Shown here piece by piece: positions 52,750 through 61,135 of a stretch of DNA of 64,000 bases. This stretch comes from Pelomonas sp. SE-A7 (GTDB taxonomy: Bacteria > Pseudomonadota > Gammaproteobacteria > Burkholderiales > Burkholderiaceae_C), in contig NZ_JAUASW010000002.1 in assembly GCF_030345705.1 (NCBI RefSeq), positions 744,001-808,000 on the forward strand, given 5' to 3'. The notes under the pieces are model-generated. The model was not told where the DNA came from, ran no database searches, and was given only the letters and a program-made list of their open reading frames with translations. Positions within the stretch are counted from its first letter, which is position 1, and the number at the start of each line of letters is the position of its first letter. Made by a program: the position numbers and the translations under genes.

Positions 52750-53991
52750 CTAGCGGCGCTTGCGGGCTTCGGCCAGGAACAGCTCGGTCAGCCGCGTCGC
52801 CTCGGGCGCCAGCACGTCCAGGTTCTCCTGGCCCTTGTTCATCATCACCGACACCACCATCCGGTGCTCCGGATAGACCGCGAAGTACGAGGTGCTGCCC
52901 ACCGCCGTGCCATGGTGGCTGAGCATGGGCGTGCGCAGCTGGCCCTGCAGCAGCTCGCGCTGAGGCGCGACGCGGATGCCCAGGGCATAGCCCTGCGGGT
53001 TGGGGCTGCCGTCGGCCAGCTTCTGCGGCAGGGTCAGCTGGGCTCGCGTGGCGGCGTCGAGCAGGCGGCCTTCTTCCATCCAGGCCCGGCCCAGCAGCAG
53101 CATGTCCGCGGGCGTGGAAAGCAGGCCGCCCGAGGGGTAGCGGATGCTGTTGTCGACCGGGTCCGAGCGCTTGTAGCGATGCTCGGTCACCTCGTAGAAG
53201 CCTGCCCGCGCCGGATCGGCCGCGTCCCTGATATCGAGCCGGCTGCGGCTCATGCCCAGCGGCTTGAACACCGCCTCGTCCAGCAACTCGCCATAGGGCT
53301 TGCCGGCCGCGGCCTCGAGCACGGCGCCGACCAGGTTGCTGCCATAGCTGCTGTAGCGAAAACCACTGCCGGGCGCGAACAGCAGCGGGCGCTGATCGAA
53401 GACGCCAAGCGCCTCGCGCACGCCGTCGAAATGGCGCTGGTTGCGGTGTTCCCAGATCGGGAAGCACAGGCACAGGCCGTAGTCGGGCACGCCGGCCCGG
53501 TGGCTGACCGCCAGGCGAGGCGTGACGGCGTCATAGTGCGATGGCAACTCGGGCAGGTACGCGCGGACCGGCTTGTCGATATCGACGCGGCCCTGCTGCA
53601 TCAGCACGCCCATCGCCATCGCCGTGGCCGCCTTGGAGCTGCTGCCTATGCGGAAGCGGGTCTCCAGGTCGGCGGCCCGGCCGCTCTCGATGTCGGCCAG
53701 GCCGATGGCGCCGGCCCAGACCGGTTCACCGTCGACCATCACGGCCGCCGACAAGGCTGGCGCATCCAGGCGCTGGCGGACGTCGGCGAGCAGCGCATCG
53801 GCCTGCGCCGCCGTGCCGCTCCAGGCCGGCATGGAGCGACTGCTGGCTTGGGCTTGTTGCTCCGGCAGGGGCTGCCAGCCGCTACTCCAGGTCAGAACCG
53901 GCTCGAACATCCGGAACAGGGCCCAGGCCAGGCAGGCGACAGCGATTCCCAGCGGCGCCCGGTAGCGCCACTGCTTGGGTAGCAGCGTCAT
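52750..53991 (-). CDS. Serine beta-lactamase-like hydrolase (LACTB-type)
   Basis: A 413-residue protein with an N-terminal membrane anchor or signal (LGIAVACLAWALFRMF) and a class C beta-lactamase/PBP-like domain. The SxxK nucleophile motif is in GSSSKAAT (about residue 120), the second motif is YSSYGSN (Ser where YxN enzymes have Asn) and the third HHGTAVGS. This pattern fits LACTB-like peptidases or esterases rather than drug-hydrolysing enzymes. It is nine bases after the XRE regulator gene and so belongs to that operon. The 153-base gap upstream of the HTH-REC gene shows no clear element. Confidence 0.87.
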   Translation of the reverse strand: MTLLPKQWRYRAPLGIAVACLAWALFRMFEPVLTWSSGWQPLPEQQAQASSRSMPAWSGTAAQADALLADVRQRLDAPALSAAVMVDGEPVWAGAIGLADIESGRAADLETRFRIGSSSKAATAMAMGVLMQQGRVDIDKPVRAYLPELPSHYDAVTPRLAVSHRAGVPDYGLCLCFPIWEHRNQRHFDGVREALGVFDQRPLLFAPGSGFRYSSYGSNLVGAVLEAAAGKPYGELLDEAVFKPLGMSRSRLDIRDAADPARAGFYEVTEHRYKRSDPVDNSIRYPSGGLLSTPADMLLLGRAWMEEGRLLDAATRAQLTLPQKLADGSPNPQGYALGIRVAPQRELLQGQLRTPMLSHHGTAVGSTSYFAVYPEHRMVVSVMMNKGQENLDVLAPEATRLTELFLAEARKRR

Positions 53992-54000
53992 GGGGATTCC

Positions 54001-54252
54001 TTAGAGAGGAGGCGGCGCACCGTCGCGCCAGAAGAAGACCTCGTCGACCTTGCGGCCGAACACGTGGCACAGGCGCATCGCCAGCTCCAGCGACGGCGCA
54101 TAGCGGCCGCCCTCGAGCGCGACTATGGTCTGGCGCGTCACGCCCACGGCGCGGGCCAGCGCTTCCTGACTCATCTCGCCGTGCTCGAAGCGCAGGCGGC
54201 GCAGCAGGTTGTCCACCGGCGTGGCCGGTGGCGGCTTGGGGGCGGCGCTCAT
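54001..54252 (-). CDS. XRE family helix-turn-helix regulator
   Basis: An 83-residue protein, almost only an HTH: MSQEALARAVGVTRQTIVALEGGRYAPSLELAMRL, broken here as the recognition pair EALARAVGV and RQTIVALEGG. The end (VFGRKVDEVFFW) matches the YgzD-like subgroup usually paired with a small membrane protein, as here. Its start overlaps the membrane gene's stop (ATGA). A perfect inverted repeat at the operon's front is the likely autoregulatory operator. Confidence 0.92.
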   Translation of the reverse strand: MSAAPKPPPATPVDNLLRRLRFEHGEMSQEALARAVGVTRQTIVALEGGRYAPSLELAMRLCHVFGRKVDEVFFWRDGAPPPL

Positions 54253-54869
54253 GCCTCGGCCTCGCGTTGCGCCTCTAGCCTTGCTTCTAGCCCGTACAGC
54301 CGCAGCTGCGCGGCCTCGTGGACGACGCAGGCCAGGGTCAGCAGCAGGATCAAGAGATGAGCGATCAGCGGCTGGTTGAAGCCGGCCACCGGCGTGCGCT
54401 CGCCAAAGCCCAAGGCCAGGATCAGCATCACCAGCAGAGCGGTCAGCGCGTGCCAGGCGGTGCGCAGGGCCGCGGCCTGGAACAGGCGGTCGCGCTCATC
54501 GCGCAGCGGCTGCGGATCCCGGGCGATCTGCCAGCTCAGCAAGGCGCCGAGGATCAGGGTCCAGCTGTCCACCGCCAAGGCATGGCCGCGCAGGCTGTGC
54601 ATGTCCAGCTGCGGACCCAGGCGCCAGAGCAGGCCGCCCAGATGGCCCGCCAGCAGGCTGTAGCTGGCCAGCCCGTGCCAGCAAGCCCGCTCCACGGACC
54701 CGGGACCCTGCGGGCTGCGCTGCCAATGGCGACGGGCCAGCACGGCGCTGGACAGCATCAGGGCCAGGCCCAGCAGACCGGGCCGCAGCGGCAGCCAGCT
54801 CAAGAGCTCGCTGGCCAGCAGGGCGCCGAGCAAACAACTCCCCAGGGCCAGGGCAAGAATCAGGATCAT
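54249..54869 (-). CDS. Small polytopic membrane protein paired with an XRE regulator
   Basis: A 206-residue hydrophobic protein with about five membrane helices (MILILALALGSCLLGALLA, LGLALMLSSAVLA, HGLASYSLLAGHLGGLLW, WHALTALLVMLILALGF, LIAHLLILLLTLACVV) and a charged tail ending EARLEAQREAEA. It resembles membrane partners found beside XRE proteins; no function is known. The ATG at 54869 is chosen; a TTG at 54881 would lie inside the operator. First gene of the three-gene operon. Confidence 0.75.
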   Translation of the reverse strand: MILILALALGSCLLGALLASELLSWLPLRPGLLGLALMLSSAVLARRHWQRSPQGPGSVERACWHGLASYSLLAGHLGGLLWRLGPQLDMHSLRGHALAVDSWTLILGALLSWQIARDPQPLRDERDRLFQAAALRTAWHALTALLVMLILALGFGERTPVAGFNQPLIAHLLILLLTLACVVHEAAQLRLYGLEARLEAQREAEA

Positions 54870-54879
54870 ATGTCTGGTC

Positions 54880-54900
54880 AACCGGATTAAATGTCCGGTT
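54880..54900. promoter_or_regulatory. Inverted-repeat operator at the front of the XRE operon
   Basis: AACCGGA, seven bases, TCCGGTT: a perfect 7-bp inverted repeat whose edge is 10 bases before the membrane gene ATG. On the minus strand it directly follows TAAAGT, a possible -10 with TTGCCA 18 bases further up, a place that suits repression. Confidence 0.65.
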
Positions 54901-54955
54901 TACTTTACATACAAACTTGCGTCTCTGGCAAGCGGGGCAACGAAGGGAAAACGAA

Positions 54956-55396
54956 TCAGGCCTTGGCGGCGGCCTGCTTCAACAGCGCCTGGCAGCGCTC
55001 CTCATGCTGGCTGATCTCGGCCAGCGTGACCTCGATATCGTCCAGCTGCTGCTGCAGTTGGCGCTTGTGCTGGTCCAGGATGCCGAGGAAGGCCTTGAGC
55101 TGGGGCACGGCGCCGCCCTCGGCGTCGTACATGTCGACCAGCTGCTTGACCTCCTGCAGCGACAGGCCCAGGCGCTTGCCGCGCAGGGTCAGCTTGAGGC
55201 GGGTGCGGTCGCGGTGGCTGTAGACGCGGTTGCGGCCGGCGCGGGCCGGTTCCAGCAGGCCCATGTCCTCGTAGAAGCGGATCGCGCGCGGCGTGATGTC
55301 GAACTCGGCCGCCAGTTCGGTGATGGTGAACAGCCGGCCCTGGCCATCCGGGAGGGCGTTGGACGGCGAGCGGGACAAACGGGACGCGGGGGGCAT
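54956..55396 (-). CDS. MerR family transcriptional regulator (LiuR-like)
   Basis: About 146 residues: a MerR HTH and wing (FTITELAAEFDITPRAIRFY, EDMGLLEPARAGRNRVYS), LTLRGKRLGLSLQEVKQLVDMYD, and a C-terminal coiled coil with no metal-binding cysteines. It resembles LiuR-type regulators of branched-chain amino acid and acyl-CoA breakdown. A GTG at 55415-55417 would extend it by seven residues but lies inside the long palindrome, so I prefer the ATG at 55396. Divergent from the MBL-fold gene it probably controls. Confidence 0.88.
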   Translation of the reverse strand: MPPASRLSRSPSNALPDGQGRLFTITELAAEFDITPRAIRFYEDMGLLEPARAGRNRVYSHRDRTRLKLTLRGKRLGLSLQEVKQLVDMYDAEGGAVPQLKAFLGILDQHKRQLQQQLDDIEVTLAEISQHEERCQALLKQAAAKA

Positions 55397-55411
55397 GGCT
55401 ACACTGGCCTG

Positions 55412-55435
55412 ACTCACGTTGACGTAAACGTAAGT
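55412..55435. promoter_or_regulatory. MerR-type palindromic operator
   Basis: The 24 bases from ACTCACGTTGAC to GTAAACGTAAGT match their own reverse complement at 20 of 24 positions, with repeated ACGT cores. It sits in the 56-base gap between the MerR gene and the MBL-fold gene, as LiuR-like operators do. Confidence 0.7.
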
Positions 55436-55452
55436 CTAAGTCAGGCAGGACC

Positions 55453-56511
55453 ATGGCCAATCCGCGCGAACACGAACTCCACTATCCGCTGGGCGATGCC
55501 CTGCCCGCCCCAGGCCAGGTGCTGGACCTGCTGCCTGGCGTGCGCTGGGTCCGCATGGGCCTGCCCTTTGCGCTGGACCACATCAACCTCTGGCTGCTGC
55601 GCGACGAGATCGATGGGCGGCCCGGCTGGACCGTGGTCGATTGCGGCATCCACAGCGACGCGACGATAGCGAACTGGGAGCAGGTGTTTGCCGAGCACCT
55701 GGATGGTCTGCCAGTGCTGCGCGTGATCGTCACGCATTTCCATCCGGACCACATGGGCCTGTCGGCCTGGCTGACCGAGCGGTGGCAATGCCGCTTGTGG
55801 ATCAGCGCCACCGACTACAACCTCGCCCGCGTCGCCAGCAGTTCCACGGTTGGCATGGGCGGCGAGACCGCCGCCGCCTTCTTCGGCAGCCATGGCCTCA
55901 CCGACCCGGATTCGCTGGCCAAGATCCGCGCCCGCAGCAGCTACTACCCGAGCATGGTGCCCGCCGTGCCGGCCAGCTACCGGCGCTTGCTGGACGGGCT
56001 GGAGATCGCCATCGGCGGCCGCATCTGGCGCTGCATGGTCGGCTACGGCCATGCGCCCGAGCACATCAGTCTGTTCTGCGAAGAGCTGGCAGTGCTGATC
56101 TCAGGCGACATGCTGCTGCCGCGCATCTCGACCAATGTCTCGGTGGTGGACGTGGAGCCCGAGGCCGATCCGTTGTCGCTGTACCTGGCCTCGCTGCAAA
56201 GGCTGCTGCCGCTGCCCGAGAACACCCTGGTCCTGCCCTCGCATGGCAAGCCCTTCCGTGGCCTGCATGCACGCGTCGATCAGTTGCAGGAGCACCATCG
56301 CGAGCGCCTGGAAGAAGTGATGCAGGCCTGCGCCGCCAAGCCCTGCCACGCGGCCGAGCTGCTGGAGCTGCTGTTCAAGCGCAAGCTGGACCTGCACCAG
56401 ACCACGTTCGCGATGGGTGAGTCGGTGGCGCACCTGAATGCGCTTTGGCGGGCACAAAAACTGAAACGCCGTCTGGAGGCAGACGGCGTGTATCGATTCA
56501 GTCCGGTTTGA
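55453..56511 (+). CDS. MBL-fold metallohydrolase
   Basis: A 352-residue metallo-beta-lactamase-fold enzyme. The two-zinc site is visible: THFHPDHMG (HxHxDH, about residue 97), a His in GYGHAPEH, the bridging Asp in LISGDMLLPR and the last His in PSHGKPFRG. A C-terminal helical extension (about residues 275-345) resembles MBL proteins near acyl-CoA genes. The substrate is unknown; nearby LiuR-like control hints at acyl thioester hydrolysis. Immediately followed by a strong hairpin. Confidence 0.9.
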   Translation: MANPREHELHYPLGDALPAPGQVLDLLPGVRWVRMGLPFALDHINLWLLRDEIDGRPGWTVVDCGIHSDATIANWEQVFAEHLDGLPVLRVIVTHFHPDHMGLSAWLTERWQCRLWISATDYNLARVASSSTVGMGGETAAAFFGSHGLTDPDSLAKIRARSSYYPSMVPAVPASYRRLLDGLEIAIGGRIWRCMVGYGHAPEHISLFCEELAVLISGDMLLPRISTNVSVVDVEPEADPLSLYLASLQRLLPLPENTLVLPSHGKPFRGLHARVDQLQEHHRERLEEVMQACAAKPCHAAELLELLFKRKLDLHQTTFAMGESVAHLNALWRAQKLKRRLEADGVYRFSPV

Positions 56512-56517
56512 GGAATT

Positions 56518-56550
56518 CGCCGCCGGCATCCCTGCGCCGGCGGCGTTTCC
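56518..56550 (+). terminator. Hairpin terminator after the MBL-fold gene
   Basis: A perfect 10-bp GC stem, CGCCGCCGGC (56518-56527) with GCCGGCGGCG (56536-56545), 8-base loop, then TTTCC. It begins seven bases after the stop. The T-run is short, but position and stem are good. The rest of the gap to 56683 shows nothing further. Confidence 0.65.
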
Positions 56551-56683
56551 ATTCTTGGCGCATCTGCCTGCATGGGCGGATGCTTCGTGATGACAGCAAC
56601 GGGCGGGAGTCTGAAGGCCTTGCAGCCTGCCAACAACCCCCCTTAGGTGGGACCGCTCGCCAGGCTTGCGGACAAAGCGTGCG

Positions 56684-57520
56684 CTAGTCGGCAAATGCCG
56701 TGAGGCTTTCCTCACGAAGCAGGTCCTTGGCCTGCTCGAAGTCGGGCAGGACCGAACGCACCACGGCCCAGAAGCGCGGGCTGTGATTCATCTCGCGCAG
56801 ATGGGCCAGTTCATGGGCCACCACATAGTCGATGGTGGCCGGCGCGTAGTGGATCAGGCGCCAGTTCAGGCGCACCGAACCATCGGCACTGGCACTGCCC
56901 CAGCGGGTCTGTGCCGAGGACAGGCGCAGCGACTTCATGCTCACGCCCAGCGCCGCCGCGAAATGCTCGCAGCGGGCCTGGAACAAGGGCTTGGCCTGGC
57001 GCTGCAGCCAGCCATGGACGGCATCGCGGATCTGTGCAGCTTCGGCCGCATGCGGCAGGCCCACGGCCAGCAGTTGCAGCCCGCCTTCCACCTGCGCATC
57101 AAGCAGGCGCACACCATTGAGCTGCGGCTGCAGCGAGAGGATCAGCTTGCGACCCAGATAGGGCAGCTCGCCGCCCTCACGCCATTCGACCCGTGCGGCC
57201 TCAAGGCGACGCCGGCGTTCCTGCTGCTCGACCAGTTTGCGCAGGATCCAGTCCTGCTTCTGCACCAGGGCGGTCTCGATGTCGGCGATAGTGACCCAGC
57301 GCGGCGCGCTGACCTTGAGCCCATCGGGATTGACGACGAAGCCGATGCTGCGCCGGCGCGCGCGGCGCAGCTCGTAGCCGACGCGATGCTCGCCGAGCAG
57401 CAGCTGGCGGCCGCGCGGCGCCGCGGGCCCGGCTTCGCGCGCTGGCGCGGGCGGGACGACCGCTTCGGTCTCGAACAACGGCAACTGGGTCTGCAGCAGG
57501 CCGGCGAGTTTCTTCAGCAT
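56684..57520 (-). CDS. YgjP-like zinc metallopeptidase domain protein (DUF45)
   Basis: A 278-residue cytosolic protein. The C-terminal domain has the zinc motif VAHELAHLREMNHSPRFW (HExxH plus downstream His, about residue 240) preceded by RWGSASADGSVRLNWRL, the hallmark of YgjP/DUF45. The N-terminal part (VGYELRRARRRSIGFVV) is the usual lead. Peptidase activity is presumed, target unknown. ATG 57520 is chosen; a GTG at 57550 would abut the plsC stop. Same-strand neighbour of plsC and gmhB-like genes. Confidence 0.87.
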   Translation of the reverse strand: MLKKLAGLLQTQLPLFETEAVVPPAPAREAGPAAPRGRQLLLGEHRVGYELRRARRRSIGFVVNPDGLKVSAPRWVTIADIETALVQKQDWILRKLVEQQERRRRLEAARVEWREGGELPYLGRKLILSLQPQLNGVRLLDAQVEGGLQLLAVGLPHAAEAAQIRDAVHGWLQRQAKPLFQARCEHFAAALGVSMKSLRLSSAQTRWGSASADGSVRLNWRLIHYAPATIDYVVAHELAHLREMNHSPRFWAVVRSVLPDFEQAKDLLREESLTAFAD

Positions 57521-57550
57521 GGCCTTGATTCTGTCCTGTTGTGCCGGCAC

Positions 57551-58333
57551 TCAGGTGGCCAGGGCATCCTGACGGGTCGCCGTCGGCGCATAGGCCTCGG
57601 GATCCAGACGCTGCATCTCGGATTCGATCCAGGCCTCGACCTCGCGCATCAGCTCGGCCGGCTCGCGATCGGTCGACGCAATGGGCTTGCCGATGGAGAT
57701 GTCCACCACGCCCGGCCGCAGCAGAAAGCTCTTGCGCGGCCAGCAGCGGGCCGAGGTGGCGGCGATGGGCACCACCGGCACGCCGGTCTCGATGGCCAGC
57801 CGTGTGCCGCCGGTCTTGTACTCGCCCTTCTTGCCGCGGGCGATGCGCGTGCCCTCGGGGAACATGATGACCCAGATGCCGCGCGCCGCCAGCTTCCTGC
57901 CCTGCTCGGCCACCTTGCTCCAGGCCTGGGCGCGCTTGCTGCGGTCGATGTGGATCATGTCGGTGCGGCCTATGGCCCAGCCGAAGAACGGGATGTAGAG
58001 CAGCTCGCGCTTGAACACATAGGCCAGCGGATGCGACATCAGCGTCGGGAACGCAAAGGTCTCCCAGGTGCTCTGGTGCTTGGCCAGCAGGACCACGGCC
58101 GATTCGCTCTGCTCGGCGCTGGGCAGGTTGTCCATGCCCTGGACGCGCCAGCGCACGCCGCAGATCCAGCGCGCCCCCCAGATTGAAAGCCGCAGCCAGA
58201 ACACGCAGGTCCAGTAGACCGGATTGCCCCGCACGAAGACCGACACCAGCAGCACGGCCAGGGCCACGGGAACGACCGTCACGGCCAGCCAGACGATGAA
58301 CAGCGCCGAACGCAGCGCATGCAGGAGGATCAT
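57551..58333 (-). CDS. plsC: 1-acyl-sn-glycerol-3-phosphate acyltransferase PlsC
   Basis: A 260-residue inner-membrane enzyme making phosphatidic acid. N-terminal helices (SALFIVWLAVTVVPVALAVL) precede the acyltransferase motifs: block I KHQSTWETF (HX4E instead of the usual HX4D), block II around RRTD-like GRTDMIHIDRS, block III FPEGTRIARG and block IV VPVVPIAAT. The Glu variant occurs in relatives and may be functional. Its ATG overlaps the GmhB-like stop by four bases. Confidence 0.92.
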   Translation of the reverse strand: MILLHALRSALFIVWLAVTVVPVALAVLLVSVFVRGNPVYWTCVFWLRLSIWGARWICGVRWRVQGMDNLPSAEQSESAVVLLAKHQSTWETFAFPTLMSHPLAYVFKRELLYIPFFGWAIGRTDMIHIDRSKRAQAWSKVAEQGRKLAARGIWVIMFPEGTRIARGKKGEYKTGGTRLAIETGVPVVPIAATSARCWPRKSFLLRPGVVDISIGKPIASTDREPAELMREVEAWIESEMQRLDPEAYAPTATRQDALAT

Positions 58334-58971
58334 TCGCTCAAGTCTCCGGGGCGGCTCTCGGTGCCGCCGGTTTCGCCGCGGGCGCGGCGGTCTTCCTGGA
58401 TCAGCCATTCGGCGAAATTCGCCAGGCTGTCATGCACCTGGCTGCCCGGCACCTGGGCCAGCAGCGCGTCCACGGTGGCCTGGTCGGTCGAGGCCAGGCG
58501 ATCACCGCGGACCAGGTGCGGAATGCAGCCGGCCGCATGGGCCGTCTGCAGGTCTCGCAAAGAGGCGCCAACCATGTGGACCTGGGCCAGGGCCACGCCG
58601 AAGCGCTCGCCCACCTGCTGCAGCAGGCCCGGCAGCGGCTTGCGGCAGCTGCAGCCCTCGTCCGGCGTGTGCGGACAGAAGAACACGGCGTCGAGCCGCC
58701 CGCCCTTCTCGGCCAGCAGCTGGTTCAGCCGCAGGTGAACCGCATTCAGCGAGGCCATGTCCAGCAGGCCGCGGCCGATGCCGGGCTGGTTGGTCGCCAT
58801 CACCGTGTGCCAGCCCGCATGGTTGAGCCGGGCCACGGCTTCCAGCGCGCCGGGCAGCGGGCACAGCTCGTCGGGCGACTTCACATGGTCGTCGCGGTAA
58901 TGGTTGAGCGTCCCGTCGCGGCCCAGGATGACCAGCTTGGTGCCGTGGCCGTGGTCGGAACGCATGCCCAT
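58330..58971 (-). CDS. GmhB-like heptose bisphosphate phosphatase homologue lacking catalytic Asp residues
   Basis: A 213-residue HAD-family protein matching D-glycero-D-manno-heptose 1,7-bisphosphate phosphatase. The zinc loop CPHTPDEGCSCRKP and ATNQPGIGRG are intact. However the motif I nucleophile is lost: the family's LDRDGTIN reads LGRDGTLN (codon GGC), and the motif IV metal ligand in VGDxxxD reads VGASLRD (codon GCC). Either change should stop phosphatase action. The frame is open and tightly embedded (overlaps plsC, ten bases or so from glyS), so it is kept as a protein. A pseudoenzyme or a divergent subfamily is likely. Confidence 0.85.
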   Translation of the reverse strand: MGMRSDHGHGTKLVILGRDGTLNHYRDDHVKSPDELCPLPGALEAVARLNHAGWHTVMATNQPGIGRGLLDMASLNAVHLRLNQLLAEKGGRLDAVFFCPHTPDEGCSCRKPLPGLLQQVGERFGVALAQVHMVGASLRDLQTAHAAGCIPHLVRGDRLASTDQATVDALLAQVPGSQVHDSLANFAEWLIQEDRRARGETGGTESRPGDLSE

Positions 58972-58984
58972 CTTGCTCAGCTCC

Positions 58985-61132
58985 TCAGGCCGCCAGGCGC
59001 GACAGGTCGGCCACGCGGTTCATCGCCTCGTGCAGGCTCTTCAGGAGGCCCAGGCGGTTGGCGCGCAGCTGCGGGTCTTCGGCGTTGACCATCACGTCGT
59101 CGAAGAAGGCATCGACAGGACCCTTGAGCGCTGCCAGCTCGCTCAGCGAGGCCGCGTACTCGCCGTTGGCAAACATGCCGTCGGCCAGCGGCTTGACCGT
59201 GGCCAGCGCATTGGCGAGCTGCTGCTCGGCCGCTTCCTTCAACAGCGAAGGAACGACCTTGGCTTCGACCGGCGTCTCGACCTTCTTCAGGATGTTGGCG
59301 ATGCGCTTGTTGGCCGCGGCTAGCGAAGCGGCTTCGGGCAGGGCCGCAAAGGCTCGCACGGCCGCCAGGCGACGCGGCACTTCACCCAATCGCGCGGGCG
59401 CCAGCGCCAGCACGGCCTCGACCTCCTGCGCGCTGTAGCCCTGCTCGCGCAGGCTGACGGCCAGGCGGTCGGCAAAGAACGTGAGCATCGCCTCGCTGGG
59501 GTTGTTGATCAGCTCGCCGAAGGCCGGACGCGCGGCCTCCAGCAGGGCCGGCAGTTCCAGCGGCAGGTTCTTCTCGACCAGGATGCGGATCACGCCCAGC
59601 GCATGGCGGCGCAGCGCGAACGGGTCCTTGTCGCCGGTGGGCAGCTGGCCGATGCCGAACAGGCCCACCAGGGTCTCCAGCTTGTCGGCCAGGGCCACGA
59701 CCGTGCCCGTGTGGTTGCGCGGCAGCGCGTCACCGGCAAAGCGCGGCTTGTAGTGGTCCTCGATGGCGATGGCCACGCCGTCGCGCAGGCCTTCGTGGCG
59801 GGCGTAGTAGCCGCCCATGATGCCCTGCAGCTCGGGGAACTCGCCGACCATGTCGGTCAGCAGGTCGGCCTTGGCCAGCACGGCGGCCTGCTGCACCTTG
59901 CTGTCCAGCACCTCGAACTCGTCCTTGGCCTCGACCGTGTACGGCAGGGTCGCCATGCGCAGCATGTTGACGATGGCATGGGCAATCGCGCGCACCCGCT
60001 CGACCCGCTCGCCCTGCGTGCCCAGCTTGCCGTGGTAGACCACCTTGGCCAGGCCCGGCACGCGGTCCTGCAGCTTCTTCTTGCGGTCCTGGTCGAAGAA
60101 GAACTTGGCGTCGGCCAGGCGCGGACGCACGACCCGCTCGTTGCCACCGGTCACAGCCGAAGCATCGGCCGGACGGATGTTGGAGACGACCAGGAACTTG
60201 TGGGTCAGCTTGCCCGCCGCGTCGAGCAGCGGGAAGTACTTCTGGTTGGCCTTCATCGTCAGGATCAGGCATTCCTGCGGCACGGCCAGGAACTCGGGCT
60301 CGAATTGGCAGGTCAGCACATTGGGCCGCTCGACCAGGGCCGTCACCTCGTCCAGCAGGGCCTCGTCGTCTATGGGCTTGAGGCCTTGCTTGGCGGCTGC
60401 CTCGTTCAGCTGGCGCAGGATCTCGGCGCGACGCGATTCGAACGAAGCGATCACCGCGCCCTGCTCCAGCAACTGGCTGGCGTAGCTGTCGGCGCTTTCG
60501 ACGTTCACGGTCTCGGCCAGGGCCTCGAAGCGGTGGCCGCGGGTCACGCGGCCCGACTTCAGGCCCAGCGCCTGCACCGGCACGATGTCGCTGCCATGCA
60601 GGGCCACCAGGCCATGGGCCGGGCGCACGAACTTCACATCGGTCCAGCCATCGGCCAGCTGGTAGCTCATCACCTTGGGGATGGGCAGCTTGGCCAGCGC
60701 TTCGTCCAGCGCCTTCTGCAGACCCTCGGACAGCGTGGCACCGGCCAGCTGCTGGTCCAGGAAAAGGGCCTCGGCCTTGCCATCGGGCGCACGCTTGAGC
60801 TGCGGCACCACGCTGGCATCGGCACCCACCGAGGCCAGCTTCTTCAGGAGAGCCGGCGTCGGATTGCCCGAGGCATCCAGCGCCACGGCCACCGGCATCA
60901 GCTTGAGCTGCACGGACTTGTCGGCGGCCTTGGCGGCCACGGCAGTCAGATGCAGGCCCAGCCGGCGCGGCGAAGCGAACGAGGTTGCGACGGCCGAGGC
61001 GCCCGCCAGGCCCTGGGCCTTGAGGCTGTCGGCCAGCACGCTCGCGAAGGCCTCGCCCAGCTTCTTCAGGGCCTTGGGCGGCAGCTCTTCGACGAACAGT
61101 TCGATGAGCAGGTTCTTTTCCATCGTCGTCAT
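58985..61132 (-). CDS. glyS: Glycine--tRNA ligase beta subunit GlyS
   Basis: A 715-residue beta subunit of tetrameric bacterial glycyl-tRNA synthetase. It begins with the family signature LLIELFVEELPPKALKKLGE, includes KFLVVSNIRP, FFFDQDRKKKL, RPADASAVTGGNERVVRPRL (in part) and DKDPFALRR, and ends in the anticodon-binding-like helical domain (DAFFDDVMVNAEDPQLRANR region). It follows glyQ after three bases. Start is ATG 61132; MEKNLL three codons later is an alternative. Confidence 0.96.
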   Translation of the reverse strand: MTTMEKNLLIELFVEELPPKALKKLGEAFASVLADSLKAQGLAGASAVATSFASPRRLGLHLTAVAAKAADKSVQLKLMPVAVALDASGNPTPALLKKLASVGADASVVPQLKRAPDGKAEALFLDQQLAGATLSEGLQKALDEALAKLPIPKVMSYQLADGWTDVKFVRPAHGLVALHGSDIVPVQALGLKSGRVTRGHRFEALAETVNVESADSYASQLLEQGAVIASFESRRAEILRQLNEAAAKQGLKPIDDEALLDEVTALVERPNVLTCQFEPEFLAVPQECLILTMKANQKYFPLLDAAGKLTHKFLVVSNIRPADASAVTGGNERVVRPRLADAKFFFDQDRKKKLQDRVPGLAKVVYHGKLGTQGERVERVRAIAHAIVNMLRMATLPYTVEAKDEFEVLDSKVQQAAVLAKADLLTDMVGEFPELQGIMGGYYARHEGLRDGVAIAIEDHYKPRFAGDALPRNHTGTVVALADKLETLVGLFGIGQLPTGDKDPFALRRHALGVIRILVEKNLPLELPALLEAARPAFGELINNPSEAMLTFFADRLAVSLREQGYSAQEVEAVLALAPARLGEVPRRLAAVRAFAALPEAASLAAANKRIANILKKVETPVEAKVVPSLLKEAAEQQLANALATVKPLADGMFANGEYAASLSELAALKGPVDAFFDDVMVNAEDPQLRANRLGLLKSLHEAMNRVADLSRLAA

Positions 61133-61135
61133 GGC

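Noticed and set aside
58330..58971. Calling the GmhB-like gene a pseudogene
   Set aside because: There is no frameshift or stop, and the remaining motifs and operon overlaps are kept; a point-substituted protein is the better description.
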